Notes under the pieces: generated by a model | Told to the model about the DNA's origin: nothing | The model's database searches: none | The model's input: only the letters and a program-made list of their open reading frames with translations | Made by a program: the position numbers and the translations under genes | From: CAKVLS01 sp045651685 | GTDB lineage: Bacteria; Bacillota; Clostridia; Christensenellales; UBA1242 | Assembly: GCA_045651685.1 (NCBI GenBank) | Contig: JAZRSV010000022.1 | Coordinates: 1 to 24,944 of the forward strand | Direction: 5' to 3' | DNA: 24,944 bases | Part shown: in pieces, positions 12,080 through 19,834 of the stretch | Numbering within the stretch: the first letter of the stretch is position 1 | Layout: each line of letters begins with the position of its first letter

Positions 12080-13723
12080 TTATTCTACAGATACTAGATA
12101 ATAGTATACTGGTTGACCACCAGGAAGAACTGAAACTTCGCATGATGGATAAGACTCTTGTAGTTTTTGTTGTAGTTTTTCGGCTTCTTCTTCTTTAATA
12201 TCTTCACCATAGAATAGAGAGATATTTACAGTAGAATTGTCAACCATTTTAGCAAGCAAACCCTCTACAGTTGGAGATACATGTGTGCCTTTTGCCAAGA
12301 TAGAGTTGTTGTCAAGACCAATAATCTCGCCTACTGACAAATCAAAACCATCAACATGAGTATCACGAACTGCATATGTGACAGAACCTGATTTTACATT
12401 TTTGATAGATTCGCTCATAGCTTCGGTGTTGTCTTCTAGTGTAGCTTCTTCGTTAAAAGCTAGACAAGCAGAGATACCCTCTGGGATACTTCTTGTTGGG
12501 ATAACTACGATATTTTTGTTAGTTAGAGCTTTTGCTTGTTCTGCAGCCAAAATAATGTTTTTGTTATTTGGGAATACAAATACATTTTGTGCATTAACTC
12601 TATCTACAGCGCCAGCAATGTCGTTAGCGCTTGGGTTCATAGTTTGTCCACCTTCGATGATATAATCAACCATAAGGTCCTTAAATAGCGCTGCAAGGCC
12701 ATCACCGGCAGCAACAGAAACCATACCAAATGTCTTTAATGGCTCTTGTTCGCTTGTTGCACGGCTTAATTCGCGGCTTTGTTCAAGCATATTTTCGATC
12801 TTTAGGTTAGTTAACTCACCCAATTCTAACGCATAACCCAAAGCCAAGTTTGGAGTGTTAGTATGTACATGGACTTTTACTAATTGCAAGTCACCAATAC
12901 AGATAACAGAGTCGCCTAAACCACAAAGTCTGTCTCTTAATTTGTCAATATCGCTCTCTGTAGTCTTTTTGTGCATGTTGATAACCATAAATTCGGTACA
13001 ATATGCAAATTCTATCTCGCTAATATCGCTCAAATTAGCGTGGAATTGTTGAATTTTTTCGTAAGTAGCTGCTGTATCGTTAAAATTAAGTTGCATTGTG
13101 TCATCATTGCACACAACTTTGTAAAAACCTGTAAATATAACGATAAGACCTCTACCGCCGGCGTCAACAACACCTGCTTTTTTCAAAACAGGCAACATTT
13201 CTGGTGTTTGTTGTAAAACTTCTTCACCCTTGTCTAGAACAACCTTAAAGAATTGTTCAAAATCAGAGTGTTTTTTTGCTGCGCTCAAAGCCGCCTCGCC
13301 CATAGCTCTGATAACTGTAAGAATAGTACCTTCTTTAGGCTTTGTGACTGCTTTGTAGGCAATATCTGCACCTTCTTTGATAGCTTTTGCGAAGATTTTT
13401 GTAGTAATCTCCTCACCAGCTTGTTGAACAATAACGGTAGCAATACCCTTTAATATTTGAGATAAGATAACACCTGAGTTACCTCTAGCGCCTCTTAAGG
13501 CACCCTTTGTTAGTGCTTCGCCTAGAGCATCTAGGTTGTTGTTTGCACATTCGTTTACTTCTTTTGTAGCTGACTTAAAAGTCATTGACATGTTAGTACC
13601 TGTATCACCGTCTGGAACTGGGAATACATTTAACGCGTCGACATATTTTTTATTATCTTCTAAAAGGTTTGCGGCGCCCAGAATCATCTTTCTGAACATC
13701 GCTCCATTAATTACTTTTTGCAC
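12080..13723 (-). CDS. fakA: DAK2/DhaL-domain protein, fatty acid kinase subunit FakA-like
   Basis: A 547-aa homologue of FakA/YloV, the ATP-binding subunit that phosphorylates fatty acids bound to FakB (DegV family) so they can enter phospholipid synthesis. The N-terminal DhaL domain (about 1-200) carries the metal/ATP motif PVPDGDTGTNM (35-45) and GALRGARGNSGVILSQ. The rest corresponds to the FakA middle and C-terminal domains. It starts with GTG (13723), 6 bases after AGAGGAG. It follows asp23 by 30 bases, the same pairing as Bacillus yloU-yloV. No fakB gene is in the window. recG, which follows in Bacillus, is absent: a terminator comes next. Confidence 0.92.
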   Translation of the reverse strand: MQKVINGAMFRKMILGAANLLEDNKKYVDALNVFPVPDGDTGTNMSMTFKSATKEVNECANNNLDALGEALTKGALRGARGNSGVILSQILKGIATVIVQQAGEEITTKIFAKAIKEGADIAYKAVTKPKEGTILTVIRAMGEAALSAAKKHSDFEQFFKVVLDKGEEVLQQTPEMLPVLKKAGVVDAGGRGLIVIFTGFYKVVCNDDTMQLNFNDTAATYEKIQQFHANLSDISEIEFAYCTEFMVINMHKKTTESDIDKLRDRLCGLGDSVICIGDLQLVKVHVHTNTPNLALGYALELGELTNLKIENMLEQSRELSRATSEQEPLKTFGMVSVAAGDGLAALFKDLMVDYIIEGGQTMNPSANDIAGAVDRVNAQNVFVFPNNKNIILAAEQAKALTNKNIVVIPTRSIPEGISACLAFNEEATLEDNTEAMSESIKNVKSGSVTYAVRDTHVDGFDLSVGEIIGLDNNSILAKGTHVSPTVEGLLAKMVDNSTVNISLFYGEDIKEEEAEKLQQKLQESYPSCEVSVLPGGQPVYYYLVSVE

Positions 13724-13753
13724 TTTTTACTCCTCTGGCAACTTATAGGCCAA

Positions 13754-14104
13754 TTATACTCTAACCCCTATAACTCTTACATTGACGGCATCGACAATCA
13801 TACCAGTGAATTTTTCTACATTATATTTAACTGTCTTTTTTAGACTCTCTGCAACTGCGTTAATAGAAACGCCATACTTTAATATGACGAATAAATCAAT
13901 TGTTATTCTGTTGCCTTGAGTTAATATTTTAATACCGCGGTTAAGTGGTCTTTTTTTGAATAGTTCTGGGAAACTGTCAGTGGCAGTCTTTGACACAAGG
14001 TCAACAACACCATAGCAGTCCAACGCGGTATAAGCCGCTACTACTGCGATTGCTTCATCGGTAATAGTGATATTTCCATAAACATTTGATGTTTTTACAG
14101 CCAT
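13754..14104 (-). CDS. Asp23/YloU family protein
   Basis: A 116-aa Asp23 (alkaline-shock) family protein. The family pattern is clear: ITDEAIAVVAAYTALDCYGVVD at the N-terminus, then the GIKILTQGNRITIDLFVILKYG strand-rich centre, and a helix plus final strand at the end (VKYNVEKFTGMIVDAVNVRVIGVRV). Members are small cytosolic or membrane-associated proteins linked to envelope homeostasis, and a YloU-like copy almost always precedes fakA in Bacillota. AAAGGAAAT lies 6 bases upstream. The AT-rich region at 14120-14190 must hold the promoter: several overlapping -10-like sites (TATATT, TATAGT, TAATAT) make the exact one unclear. Confidence 0.92.
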   Translation of the reverse strand: MAVKTSNVYGNITITDEAIAVVAAYTALDCYGVVDLVSKTATDSFPELFKKRPLNRGIKILTQGNRITIDLFVILKYGVSINAVAESLKKTVKYNVEKFTGMIVDAVNVRVIGVRV

Positions 14105-14186
14105 TGAAATTTCCTTTTATGTGTTATTTTAACAAATTTATATTACTATAATATATAAAAATATGCAACAATTTTTAGCAATTTTA

Positions 14187-14217
14187 TAAAAAAAACCCAA
14201 TGAATTATCATTGAGTT
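14187..14217 (-). terminator. Terminator after spoVM
   Basis: AACCCAATGA (14194-14203) pairs with TCATTGAGTT (14208-14217). The one imperfect pair is a G-U only in minus-strand RNA, and the T run is also on that side, so it ends the rsgA-rpe-spoVM direction. It lies 13 bases past the spoVM stop. Confidence 0.85.
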
Positions 14218-14230
14218 CTTCTATTGCAAA

Positions 14231-14314
14231 TTATAGTTTAATAAAATGTCTCCTAAATAGTGTTTTTAACAACAACGACATAATCCTTGGAGACTTAAAA
14301 CAGTAAATTTTCAA
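14231..14314 (-). CDS. spoVM: SpoVM-like spore coat anchoring peptide, 27 aa
   Basis: A 27-codon frame with a TTG start at 14312-14314. The N-terminus reads MKIYCFKSPRIM, against B. subtilis SpoVM MKFYTIKLPKFL (26 aa): the M-K-x-Y-x-x-K-x-P-[KR] pattern is kept, and the rest is an amphipathic basic helix (SLLLKTLFRRHFIK). SpoVM marks the convex forespore membrane and anchors the coat ATPase SpoIVA. Position supports the call: in Bacillus, spoVM lies just downstream of rpe-thiN, and here it starts 68 bases after the rpe stop. The ribosome site AGGGGG is 9 bases before the TTG, and a terminator follows. Family members usually start with ATG, so the start is the weak point. I see no clear sporulation sigma-factor promoter. 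Confidence 0.8.
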   Translation of the reverse strand: MKIYCFKSPRIMSLLLKTLFRRHFIKL

Positions 14315-14382
14315 AACACTCTTCCCCCTGCAAAAAGTAAATAATATATTTACTAAATGATATGAGAAAAAGCTAAAAAATG

Positions 14383-15051
14383 TTACATTGCCTTTATCTC
14401 TCTAACAGCTTTTGCTACATCTTTTTGCTTGTAGATATAGCTACCCATAACTACTACATCATAGCCTAGTTCGATAACCTTGTCGATGTTTGTATTGTTG
14501 ATACCACCATCAATCTCAAACTCTACATCTTTTATGCCAAGTTTTTTGTAAAAAGCTTTTAGCTTTTTGATTTTGTTAAGGCATGTAGGGATCATTACTT
14601 GACCACTTTGGCCTGGATATACAGACATAACAACTACAAATTGGCAGTATGGCAATATCTCTTCTACTTCTTTTATATCTGTGTCAGGGTTAATAACAAG
14701 GCCTGCTTTGGCGCCTTTTTTGTAGATATAAAGAAGTCTTTTTATAAGAGTTTGCTTATTTTTGTATGCATCATAATGGATTGACAATGCATATGGTTTT
14801 AGTCTCAAAAATCTGTGCAAATAGCATCTTGATGGACTTTGAACCATAAGGTGAACATCAAGTGGTAAGGTCACTTCTTTTTTTATTTGTCTAGCAAGAC
14901 CTGGACTGCAGCTAAAGTTTGGCACAAATTTGCCATCCATAACATCACAGTGGATATAGTCTGCTCCAGACTCATCTACCTTTGCCATATAATCAAATAG
15001 ATCATCGATTTTTGGTGGATTGGTTGAAATTGATAACTTAAAGTTTGCCAT
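14383..15051 (-). CDS. rpe: Ribulose-phosphate 3-epimerase
   Basis: A 222-aa TIM-barrel enzyme that interconverts ribulose 5-phosphate and xylulose 5-phosphate in the pentose phosphate pathway. The catalytic and metal residues are present: Ser in LSIST, His and Asp in HCDVMDGKFVPN (34-45), His in DVHLMVQSP, and Asp in EIDGGI. The phosphate-binding segments are VMSVYPGQSGQ (the family usually has NPGFGGQ) and MGSYIY. The ATG overlaps the end of rsgA by 14 bases, with AAGGAAGG inside rsgA as ribosome site, so the two are translationally linked. thiN, which follows in Bacillus, is missing. Confidence 0.95.
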   Translation of the reverse strand: MANFKLSISTNPPKIDDLFDYMAKVDESGADYIHCDVMDGKFVPNFSCSPGLARQIKKEVTLPLDVHLMVQSPSRCYLHRFLRLKPYALSIHYDAYKNKQTLIKRLLYIYKKGAKAGLVINPDTDIKEVEEILPYCQFVVVMSVYPGQSGQVMIPTCLNKIKKLKAFYKKLGIKDVEFEIDGGINNTNIDKVIELGYDVVVMGSYIYKQKDVAKAVREIKAM

Positions 15052-15916
15052 ATTTGTTTACCTTCCTTAATTCTTCATATATTTTTAGATATCTTGTATA
15101 TCTATCTGGGTTGATTTTGTTGTCTTTGACTGCTTGTTTTATAGCACAGTCGTTAATACCCTCTTTGGTATGAGAGCAACCAGTATATTTGCATCTAAAC
15201 TCGCCAAAATCTGGATAATAATAACTCAAATTGTCATATATGACACCGTTAAGGTTTAGCATGCTAAAGCCCGGCGTATCACAAACATATGTATCTGGCA
15301 TTATCTCGTACATTTGAGTATGTCTTGTAGTGTTTTTGCCACGGTTGGTTTTTTGGCTAACTTCGCCTGTTTGCGCGTAGTCTTGGCCTATAAGCGCGTT
15401 TAGAAGGGTCGATTTGCCCACAGCAGACTGACCTGCAAAAGCGTTTATTTTGCCTTTTAACAAGCTTTTTAGCGCCTCTAGATTGTTGTTTTGCTTTGCA
15501 GAAACGACAACCATATCTAACACTACTTGATCATAATAGGTATGTATTTTGTTTAGCGTATCGTCATCAATTAGGTCTGACTTGTTAATACATAGTATCG
15601 GCTTAATATCGTTGATAAGACAGATCAAAATAAGCTTATCTATAAGCACATAGTCTGGTTCTGGTATGGTTGCAAAAACTATAACCAAATTGTCTACATT
15701 GGATATAGGTGGTCTAACCAAACAGTTTTTGCGCTCATCAACCTTTGTTATACAACCAAAGTTGCCTTTTACCACATCAAAATCTACCCTGTCACCAACT
15801 ACAACTTTGCCATTTTGCTTTAGTTTGCCTTGAGCTAGGCAGTTGTAATCGCCAGAGTCTGTTTTTACTACAAAACTATTAGAAATGTTTTTTATAATTA
15901 AGCCTTTAATAGTCAA
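15038..15916 (-). CDS. rsgA: Ribosome small-subunit maturation GTPase RsgA
   Basis: A 292-aa circularly permuted GTPase that checks late 30S assembly. It has an N-terminal OB domain (about 1-65). The G motifs come in permuted order: NKSD (111-114), P-loop GQSAVGKST (162-170), DTPG (213-216). The C-terminal zinc knuckle has C242, C247, H249 and C257. It starts with TTG (15916) after AGGGAG. It overlaps rpe. In Bacillus, stp and prkC stand between rlmN and rsgA; here only 114 bases with a terminator and a promoter-like site separate them. Confidence 0.96.
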   Translation of the reverse strand: MTIKGLIIKNISNSFVVKTDSGDYNCLAQGKLKQNGKVVVGDRVDFDVVKGNFGCITKVDERKNCLVRPPISNVDNLVIVFATIPEPDYVLIDKLILICLINDIKPILCINKSDLIDDDTLNKIHTYYDQVVLDMVVVSAKQNNNLEALKSLLKGKINAFAGQSAVGKSTLLNALIGQDYAQTGEVSQKTNRGKNTTRHTQMYEIMPDTYVCDTPGFSMLNLNGVIYDNLSYYYPDFGEFRCKYTGCSHTKEGINDCAIKQAVKDNKINPDRYTRYLKIYEELRKVNKYGKL

Positions 15917-15943
15917 AATACTCCCTAAGATATATTCGCTTTT

Positions 15944-15952
15944 ATTATAACA
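15944..15952 (-). promoter_or_regulatory. Extended -10 promoter for rsgA-rpe(-spoVM)
   Basis: On the minus strand, TGTTATAAT: a perfect -10 (15944-15949) with an upstream TG, and a poor -35. A separate promoter is expected because a terminator lies just upstream. Confidence 0.5.
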
Positions 15953-15991
15953 TAAAAATTAATTTTGTATATATTTTTTTTAATATTTAAT

Positions 15992-16020
15992 AAAAAAAAG
16001 CCCACAATTTTGTGAAGCTT
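15992..16020 (-). terminator. Terminator of the rpoZ-rlmN operon
   Basis: CACAA (16003-16007) / TTGTG (16010-16014), extended in minus-strand RNA by two G-U pairs and, past a bulged C, by GC and AU pairs, then a U run of eight. It lies 10 bases past the rlmN stop. Confidence 0.65.
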
Positions 16021-16030
16021 ATTTTTTGTT

Positions 16031-17071
16031 TTATTTGTTATTTTTAATATAATTTCTGCGAAGTTGTCCGCAAGCACCATCGACATCATCACCCATTGTT
16101 CTGCGTGTAGTAGCACTAACACCCAAATCATTAAGTGTCTGAACAAACTTATACACATCACCTTTTGGGCAGGTTTTGTATGGTTTTTCTTTAACTTCGT
16201 TTAGGTTGATAACATTGACATGACACACTAGACCTTTTAGCAAAATTGCAAGCTCTTTGGCACAATCTAGGCTATCATTGATACCATGTATCATGGTATA
16301 TTCTATTATAAATCTACGGCCAGTATTTTTGAAATAATACTTGCAAGCGGCAATAACATCGCCTATTTTGTATCTATTGCTAATAGGCATAATTTGATTG
16401 CGTATAACATCATTGCTAGCATGCAACGACAAACACAAGTTAACCTCATGACCCATAGTTGCCAATTTTCGTATTTGGTCAACCAAACCACAAGTGCTAA
16501 TAGATATATTTCTTTCGCTAATATTGATGCCCTTTGGATGGTTAACTAACTCTAAAAATTTAACCACATTATCAAAGTTGTCCAAAGGTTCTCCACTACC
16601 CATAAGCACAATATTGGTAATTTGTCTGTTTTTTATGTCGCCACCAAGTAGTTTGTTAACATAAATAGCTTGCGCCAAAATCTCGCCAGCGCTCAAATTT
16701 CTTACCAAACCATCAATGCCAGATGCACAAAATTTGCAACCCATACGGCAACCTACTTGTGTAGATATACATATAGTTTTGCCGTGCTTGTACTGCATAA
16801 CAACACCTTCTATAATGTTTCCATCATGCAGTTTATAAATCATCTTTGTAGTGCCATCTTGAGACACTTTGGTTTGCAAAATCTCTAAAATATTGTCAGT
16901 AATGTAGTTTTGTTTTAGATAATTTTTTACATCCAATGGTATGTTAATTTGATCCAATTGCTTGCCAAGATGTAGTGCATAAAATAGTTGTTCTGCTCTG
17001 TATTTTGGCTGATTAAGTTGTTGCATAATTTGGGTTATTTGGTCCAAATCTAAACTTAAAATATCTGTCAT
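16031..17071 (-). CDS. rlmN: 23S rRNA (adenine-2503-C2)/tRNA methyltransferase RlmN
   Basis: A 346-aa radical-SAM enzyme that methylates C2 of A2503 in 23S rRNA and A37 in some tRNAs. The iron-sulfur cluster cysteines are C108, C112 and C115 in GCRMGCKFC. The C-terminal catalytic cysteine is C334 in DGACGQL. GSGEPLDNFDN matches the GGE-like SAM-binding segment, and TRRTMGDDVDGAC the C-terminal signature. Its ATG overlaps the rsmB stop by 4 bases (ATGA). Last gene of the operon. Confidence 0.97.
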   Translation of the reverse strand: MTDILSLDLDQITQIMQQLNQPKYRAEQLFYALHLGKQLDQINIPLDVKNYLKQNYITDNILEILQTKVSQDGTTKMIYKLHDGNIIEGVVMQYKHGKTICISTQVGCRMGCKFCASGIDGLVRNLSAGEILAQAIYVNKLLGGDIKNRQITNIVLMGSGEPLDNFDNVVKFLELVNHPKGINISERNISISTCGLVDQIRKLATMGHEVNLCLSLHASNDVIRNQIMPISNRYKIGDVIAACKYYFKNTGRRFIIEYTMIHGINDSLDCAKELAILLKGLVCHVNVINLNEVKEKPYKTCPKGDVYKFVQTLNDLGVSATTRRTMGDDVDGACGQLRRNYIKNNK

Positions 17072-18357
17072 TTTTTTATCATCCTCGAAACAAAAAATCC
17101 GTCTATCCCACTAACATGTGGATAGGTTGTAAGGCCATATTCGTCTCTTATATAGTTAAACTTTTCTGTATCAGTCATATCAACTGCAAAGTCGGCATTG
17201 CTAGCCAAAAAGTCTTTTATAACATTTTGATTTTCGTCTTTGGTTATGGTACAAGTGCTGTAGATTAATTGACCACCACTTTTGACATAATTACTGCAAG
17301 TTTGTAAAATCTTTGATTGAATTAAAGAAAGTTCTTTTATATCTTCTAGCTTTTTGTTTAGTAAGATATCAGGTTTGCTACCAAACACGCCAAGTCCAGA
17401 ACAAGGCACATCGCATACAACAATGTCATATGCGCCAATCTTGTCTTGATCTATAACTGTTGCATCATATACCTTGGCAGAAATATTGGTCACACCTTGG
17501 CCTTGAGCATATTTTTTTATAAGTTCTACTCTATGTGGGTGGATATCCCAGCTTTCTACACTACCTTCGTTGTTTAGCAGTGCTAGATATACACTTTTGC
17601 CACCAGGCGCAGCGCAGCAGTCAAGAATTTTGTCTCCACTATTGATGGTTGCAGTTTTGCATACAATCATGCTGCCTAAATTTTGAATAGTGTACATGCC
17701 TAGCATATTTTGTATATTAACAAGCTTTTTATAATCAACAGCCAAGGCATCATCAAAAAATGTTTCTTGATAGTCAACCCCAGCGTTTTTTAGCATTGTC
17801 TTAAACAATGAAGTTTTTATTTTACCAGTATTAACCCTAACTGTTGTTAGTGGTTTTAGCTTGCAACTAACAAGAGCCTCTACAAAGTCAAAGTCATAGT
17901 CTTGTAGTAGCTTTTCGATAAACCAAAGTGGCTTGCTATATGTGATAGACAAGTACTTTAGTTTGTCGTTTTTTACTGGTAGCTTATATTCTTTTTGACT
18001 TATCTTTTTTAACACAGCATTAACCAAACCACTAGCAGAAGAAACACGGTATTTTTTGGTTAGTTTGACACACTCATTGACGACAGCATAGTTAGGTATA
18101 TTATCTAGATTAAGCAGACAATAGGTACCAATTTTTAGAATAATTTTAACTGGCAAATCTTTTACTTTTTTTGCAAGTTGGTCAATGATATATTGATCTT
18201 TGATCTCTTCTTCGATAACGCCATAGACTATTTTTGTCACTATTGCTTTGTTTTCTTTTAGAGAAGAAACTTCTCTGCTAAGCTCTAAATTGCTAAATGC
18301 TTTTTTAGAAAAAACATTAAACAAAACCTTATAACTACTATCAAGATACTGTATCAT
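17068..18357 (-). CDS. rsmB: 16S rRNA (cytosine-967-C5)-methyltransferase RsmB
   Basis: A 429-aa enzyme that makes m5C967 in 16S rRNA. The N-terminal NusB-like RNA-binding domain covers about 1-125 and the methyltransferase domain about 165-429. It has the SAM-binding motif CAAPGGKS (248-255), motif IV PCSGLG (318-323) and the catalytic cysteine in STCT (369). The start is the ATG at 18357, which fits the family N-terminus. However, the nearest ribosome site (AAGGAG) is 17 bases away, much further than normal, and no in-frame start codon lies between. It ends in a 4-base overlap with rlmN. Confidence 0.95.
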   Translation of the reverse strand: MIQYLDSSYKVLFNVFSKKAFSNLELSREVSSLKENKAIVTKIVYGVIEEEIKDQYIIDQLAKKVKDLPVKIILKIGTYCLLNLDNIPNYAVVNECVKLTKKYRVSSASGLVNAVLKKISQKEYKLPVKNDKLKYLSITYSKPLWFIEKLLQDYDFDFVEALVSCKLKPLTTVRVNTGKIKTSLFKTMLKNAGVDYQETFFDDALAVDYKKLVNIQNMLGMYTIQNLGSMIVCKTATINSGDKILDCCAAPGGKSVYLALLNNEGSVESWDIHPHRVELIKKYAQGQGVTNISAKVYDATVIDQDKIGAYDIVVCDVPCSGLGVFGSKPDILLNKKLEDIKELSLIQSKILQTCSNYVKSGGQLIYSTCTITKDENQNVIKDFLASNADFAVDMTDTEKFNYIRDEYGLTTYPHVSGIDGFFVSRMIKK

Positions 18358-18431
18358 GCTGGTTGAAAAACTTTCTCCTTTTGTAAAAATAAGCTATATT
18401 TTTGATATAAAATTATTGTATTTTTGTGCCA

Positions 18432-19361
18432 TTAAAAGTTTTTGTTTGTTATTGAACGACCACGCAAATAATCATAACAAGTCATAACTTTTGTGCCGGC
18501 AGATTGTATAGTCTCCAACAATACTGCTCCGTCTTGGCACTTTATAACAAGGCCATTTTTGGCATCAGCTGACAAAACAGAACCGTTTGGAGCTGTGCTA
18601 CTAGTAGATATTGCTTTTGCCTTGTATACTTTTAGACGCAAGTTTTGCTCTTGATCTAAAACAACAAAAGCTACTGGCCATGGGTTAAAACCACGCACAA
18701 GATTGACAATGTCTTGGGCACTTTGGTTAAAGTCTATTAGCCCGCTATCTTTGTTAAGCATAGGATAATAAGACATCTCGTCGTTGTTTTGTTTGGTAAA
18801 AGTTGCAGTTCCAGATTCTATCATATCAAGCGCTGTAAGTAAGCACTCACAACCCAAAACTGACAATCTATCAAACAACTCACCTGCAGTCTCTTCTGGG
18901 CCGATATCAATAGATTTTGAATATATCATATCGCCGGTATCCATACCAATATCTGTTTGCATTATAGTTACACCAGTGGTCTTTTCGCCCTTAACTATAC
19001 ACCATTGTATTGGGCTACTACCACGATACTTTGGCAATAGTGATGCATGAACATTAATTACGCCCTTTGGTGTTAGGTCCAAGACATTTTGTCTTAAAAT
19101 TTGACCATATGCTGCAGTAATCATTATGTCGGCATTTAGGGCCTTTAGAGGCTCGCATTCTTTACTTATTCTTACTGGTTGAAAGACTGGTATATTGTGT
19201 TTTTCGGCTAGTATCTTTACAGGAGAAGCAATCATCTTTTGACCTCTACCACTTGGTTTGTCTGGTTGAGTCACAACACCAACAACTTCGTGCTTGCTAT
19301 CAATAAGTGCTTGCAAAACATTGCTCGAAAAATCTGGAGTTCCTAAAAATATAATTTTCAA
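18432..19361 (-). CDS. fmt: Methionyl-tRNA formyltransferase
   Basis: A 309-aa enzyme that moves the formyl group of 10-formyl-THF (made by Fhs at 6213-7868) onto initiator Met-tRNA. It has an N-terminal Rossmann domain with FLGTPDFSS (5-13) and the catalytic region NVHASLLPKYRGSSPIQW (103-120), with N103 and H105. TDIGMDTGDM (136-145) holds the catalytic aspartate, and a C-terminal OB-like domain starts near 205. It begins 13 bases after def, with AGGAGGT about 14 bases upstream of the ATG. The 74 bases to rsmB hold no terminator. Confidence 0.97.
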   Translation of the reverse strand: MKIIFLGTPDFSSNVLQALIDSKHEVVGVVTQPDKPSGRGQKMIASPVKILAEKHNIPVFQPVRISKECEPLKALNADIMITAAYGQILRQNVLDLTPKGVINVHASLLPKYRGSSPIQWCIVKGEKTTGVTIMQTDIGMDTGDMIYSKSIDIGPEETAGELFDRLSVLGCECLLTALDMIESGTATFTKQNNDEMSYYPMLNKDSGLIDFNQSAQDIVNLVRGFNPWPVAFVVLDQEQNLRLKVYKAKAISTSSTAPNGSVLSADAKNGLVIKCQDGAVLLETIQSAGTKVMTCYDYLRGRSITNKNF

Positions 19362-19374
19362 AAAAAGCTACCTC

Positions 19375-19818
19375 CTACTTTTTGTCTGCTTTGTCAACAA
19401 ATAAGATACCTTCTAGATGGTCACACTCATGACACAAAGCTCTAGCAAGATAACCATTGCCTTCTATAACATATGGGTTGCCAAATCTGTCAAAAGCTTC
19501 TACCCTGACATGGTTAGGACGAGTCACTTTGCGCCATAATCTTGGTATACTCAAGCAACCTTCGTCACCACATTGACTACCTGACATTTCGGTAATGACC
19601 GGATTAATAAGCTCTAAAGATAAGCCATTTACCTCTACTAAAACGGCTCTTTTTAACACACCTACTTGTACTGCAGCAAGACCAGCGCCTTGAGCTTTTG
19701 TCAAGGTTTGGTGCATGTCATCTAATAATTGATGCAATGACTCGTCAAACTTAACTACTGGTTTTGATACTTTGCGCAATACTGGGTCTTCTTCGGTTAA
19801 AATATTTCTTATTGCCAT
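19375..19818 (-). CDS. def: Peptide deformylase
   Basis: A 147-aa metalloenzyme that removes the formyl group from new proteins, reversing the modification made by the neighbouring fmt. The three family motifs are present: GAGLAAVQ (44-51), EGCLS (86-90, metal ligand C88) and HECDH (130-134, ligands H130 and H134, catalytic E131). The short form, without a long insert between motifs, is type 1-like. It begins 16 bases after priA, with AAGGAAG upstream. Confidence 0.97.
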   Translation of the reverse strand: MAIRNILTEEDPVLRKVSKPVVKFDESLHQLLDDMHQTLTKAQGAGLAAVQVGVLKRAVLVEVNGLSLELINPVITEMSGSQCGDEGCLSIPRLWRKVTRPNHVRVEAFDRFGNPYVIEGNGYLARALCHECDHLEGILFVDKADKK

Positions 19819-19834
19819 GATATAATCTTCCTTA

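Noticed and set aside
14105..14382. rpmB (ribosomal protein L28) expected near asp23
   Set aside because: Neither strand encodes L28 features; the space is taken by spoVM, its terminator and the asp23 leader.
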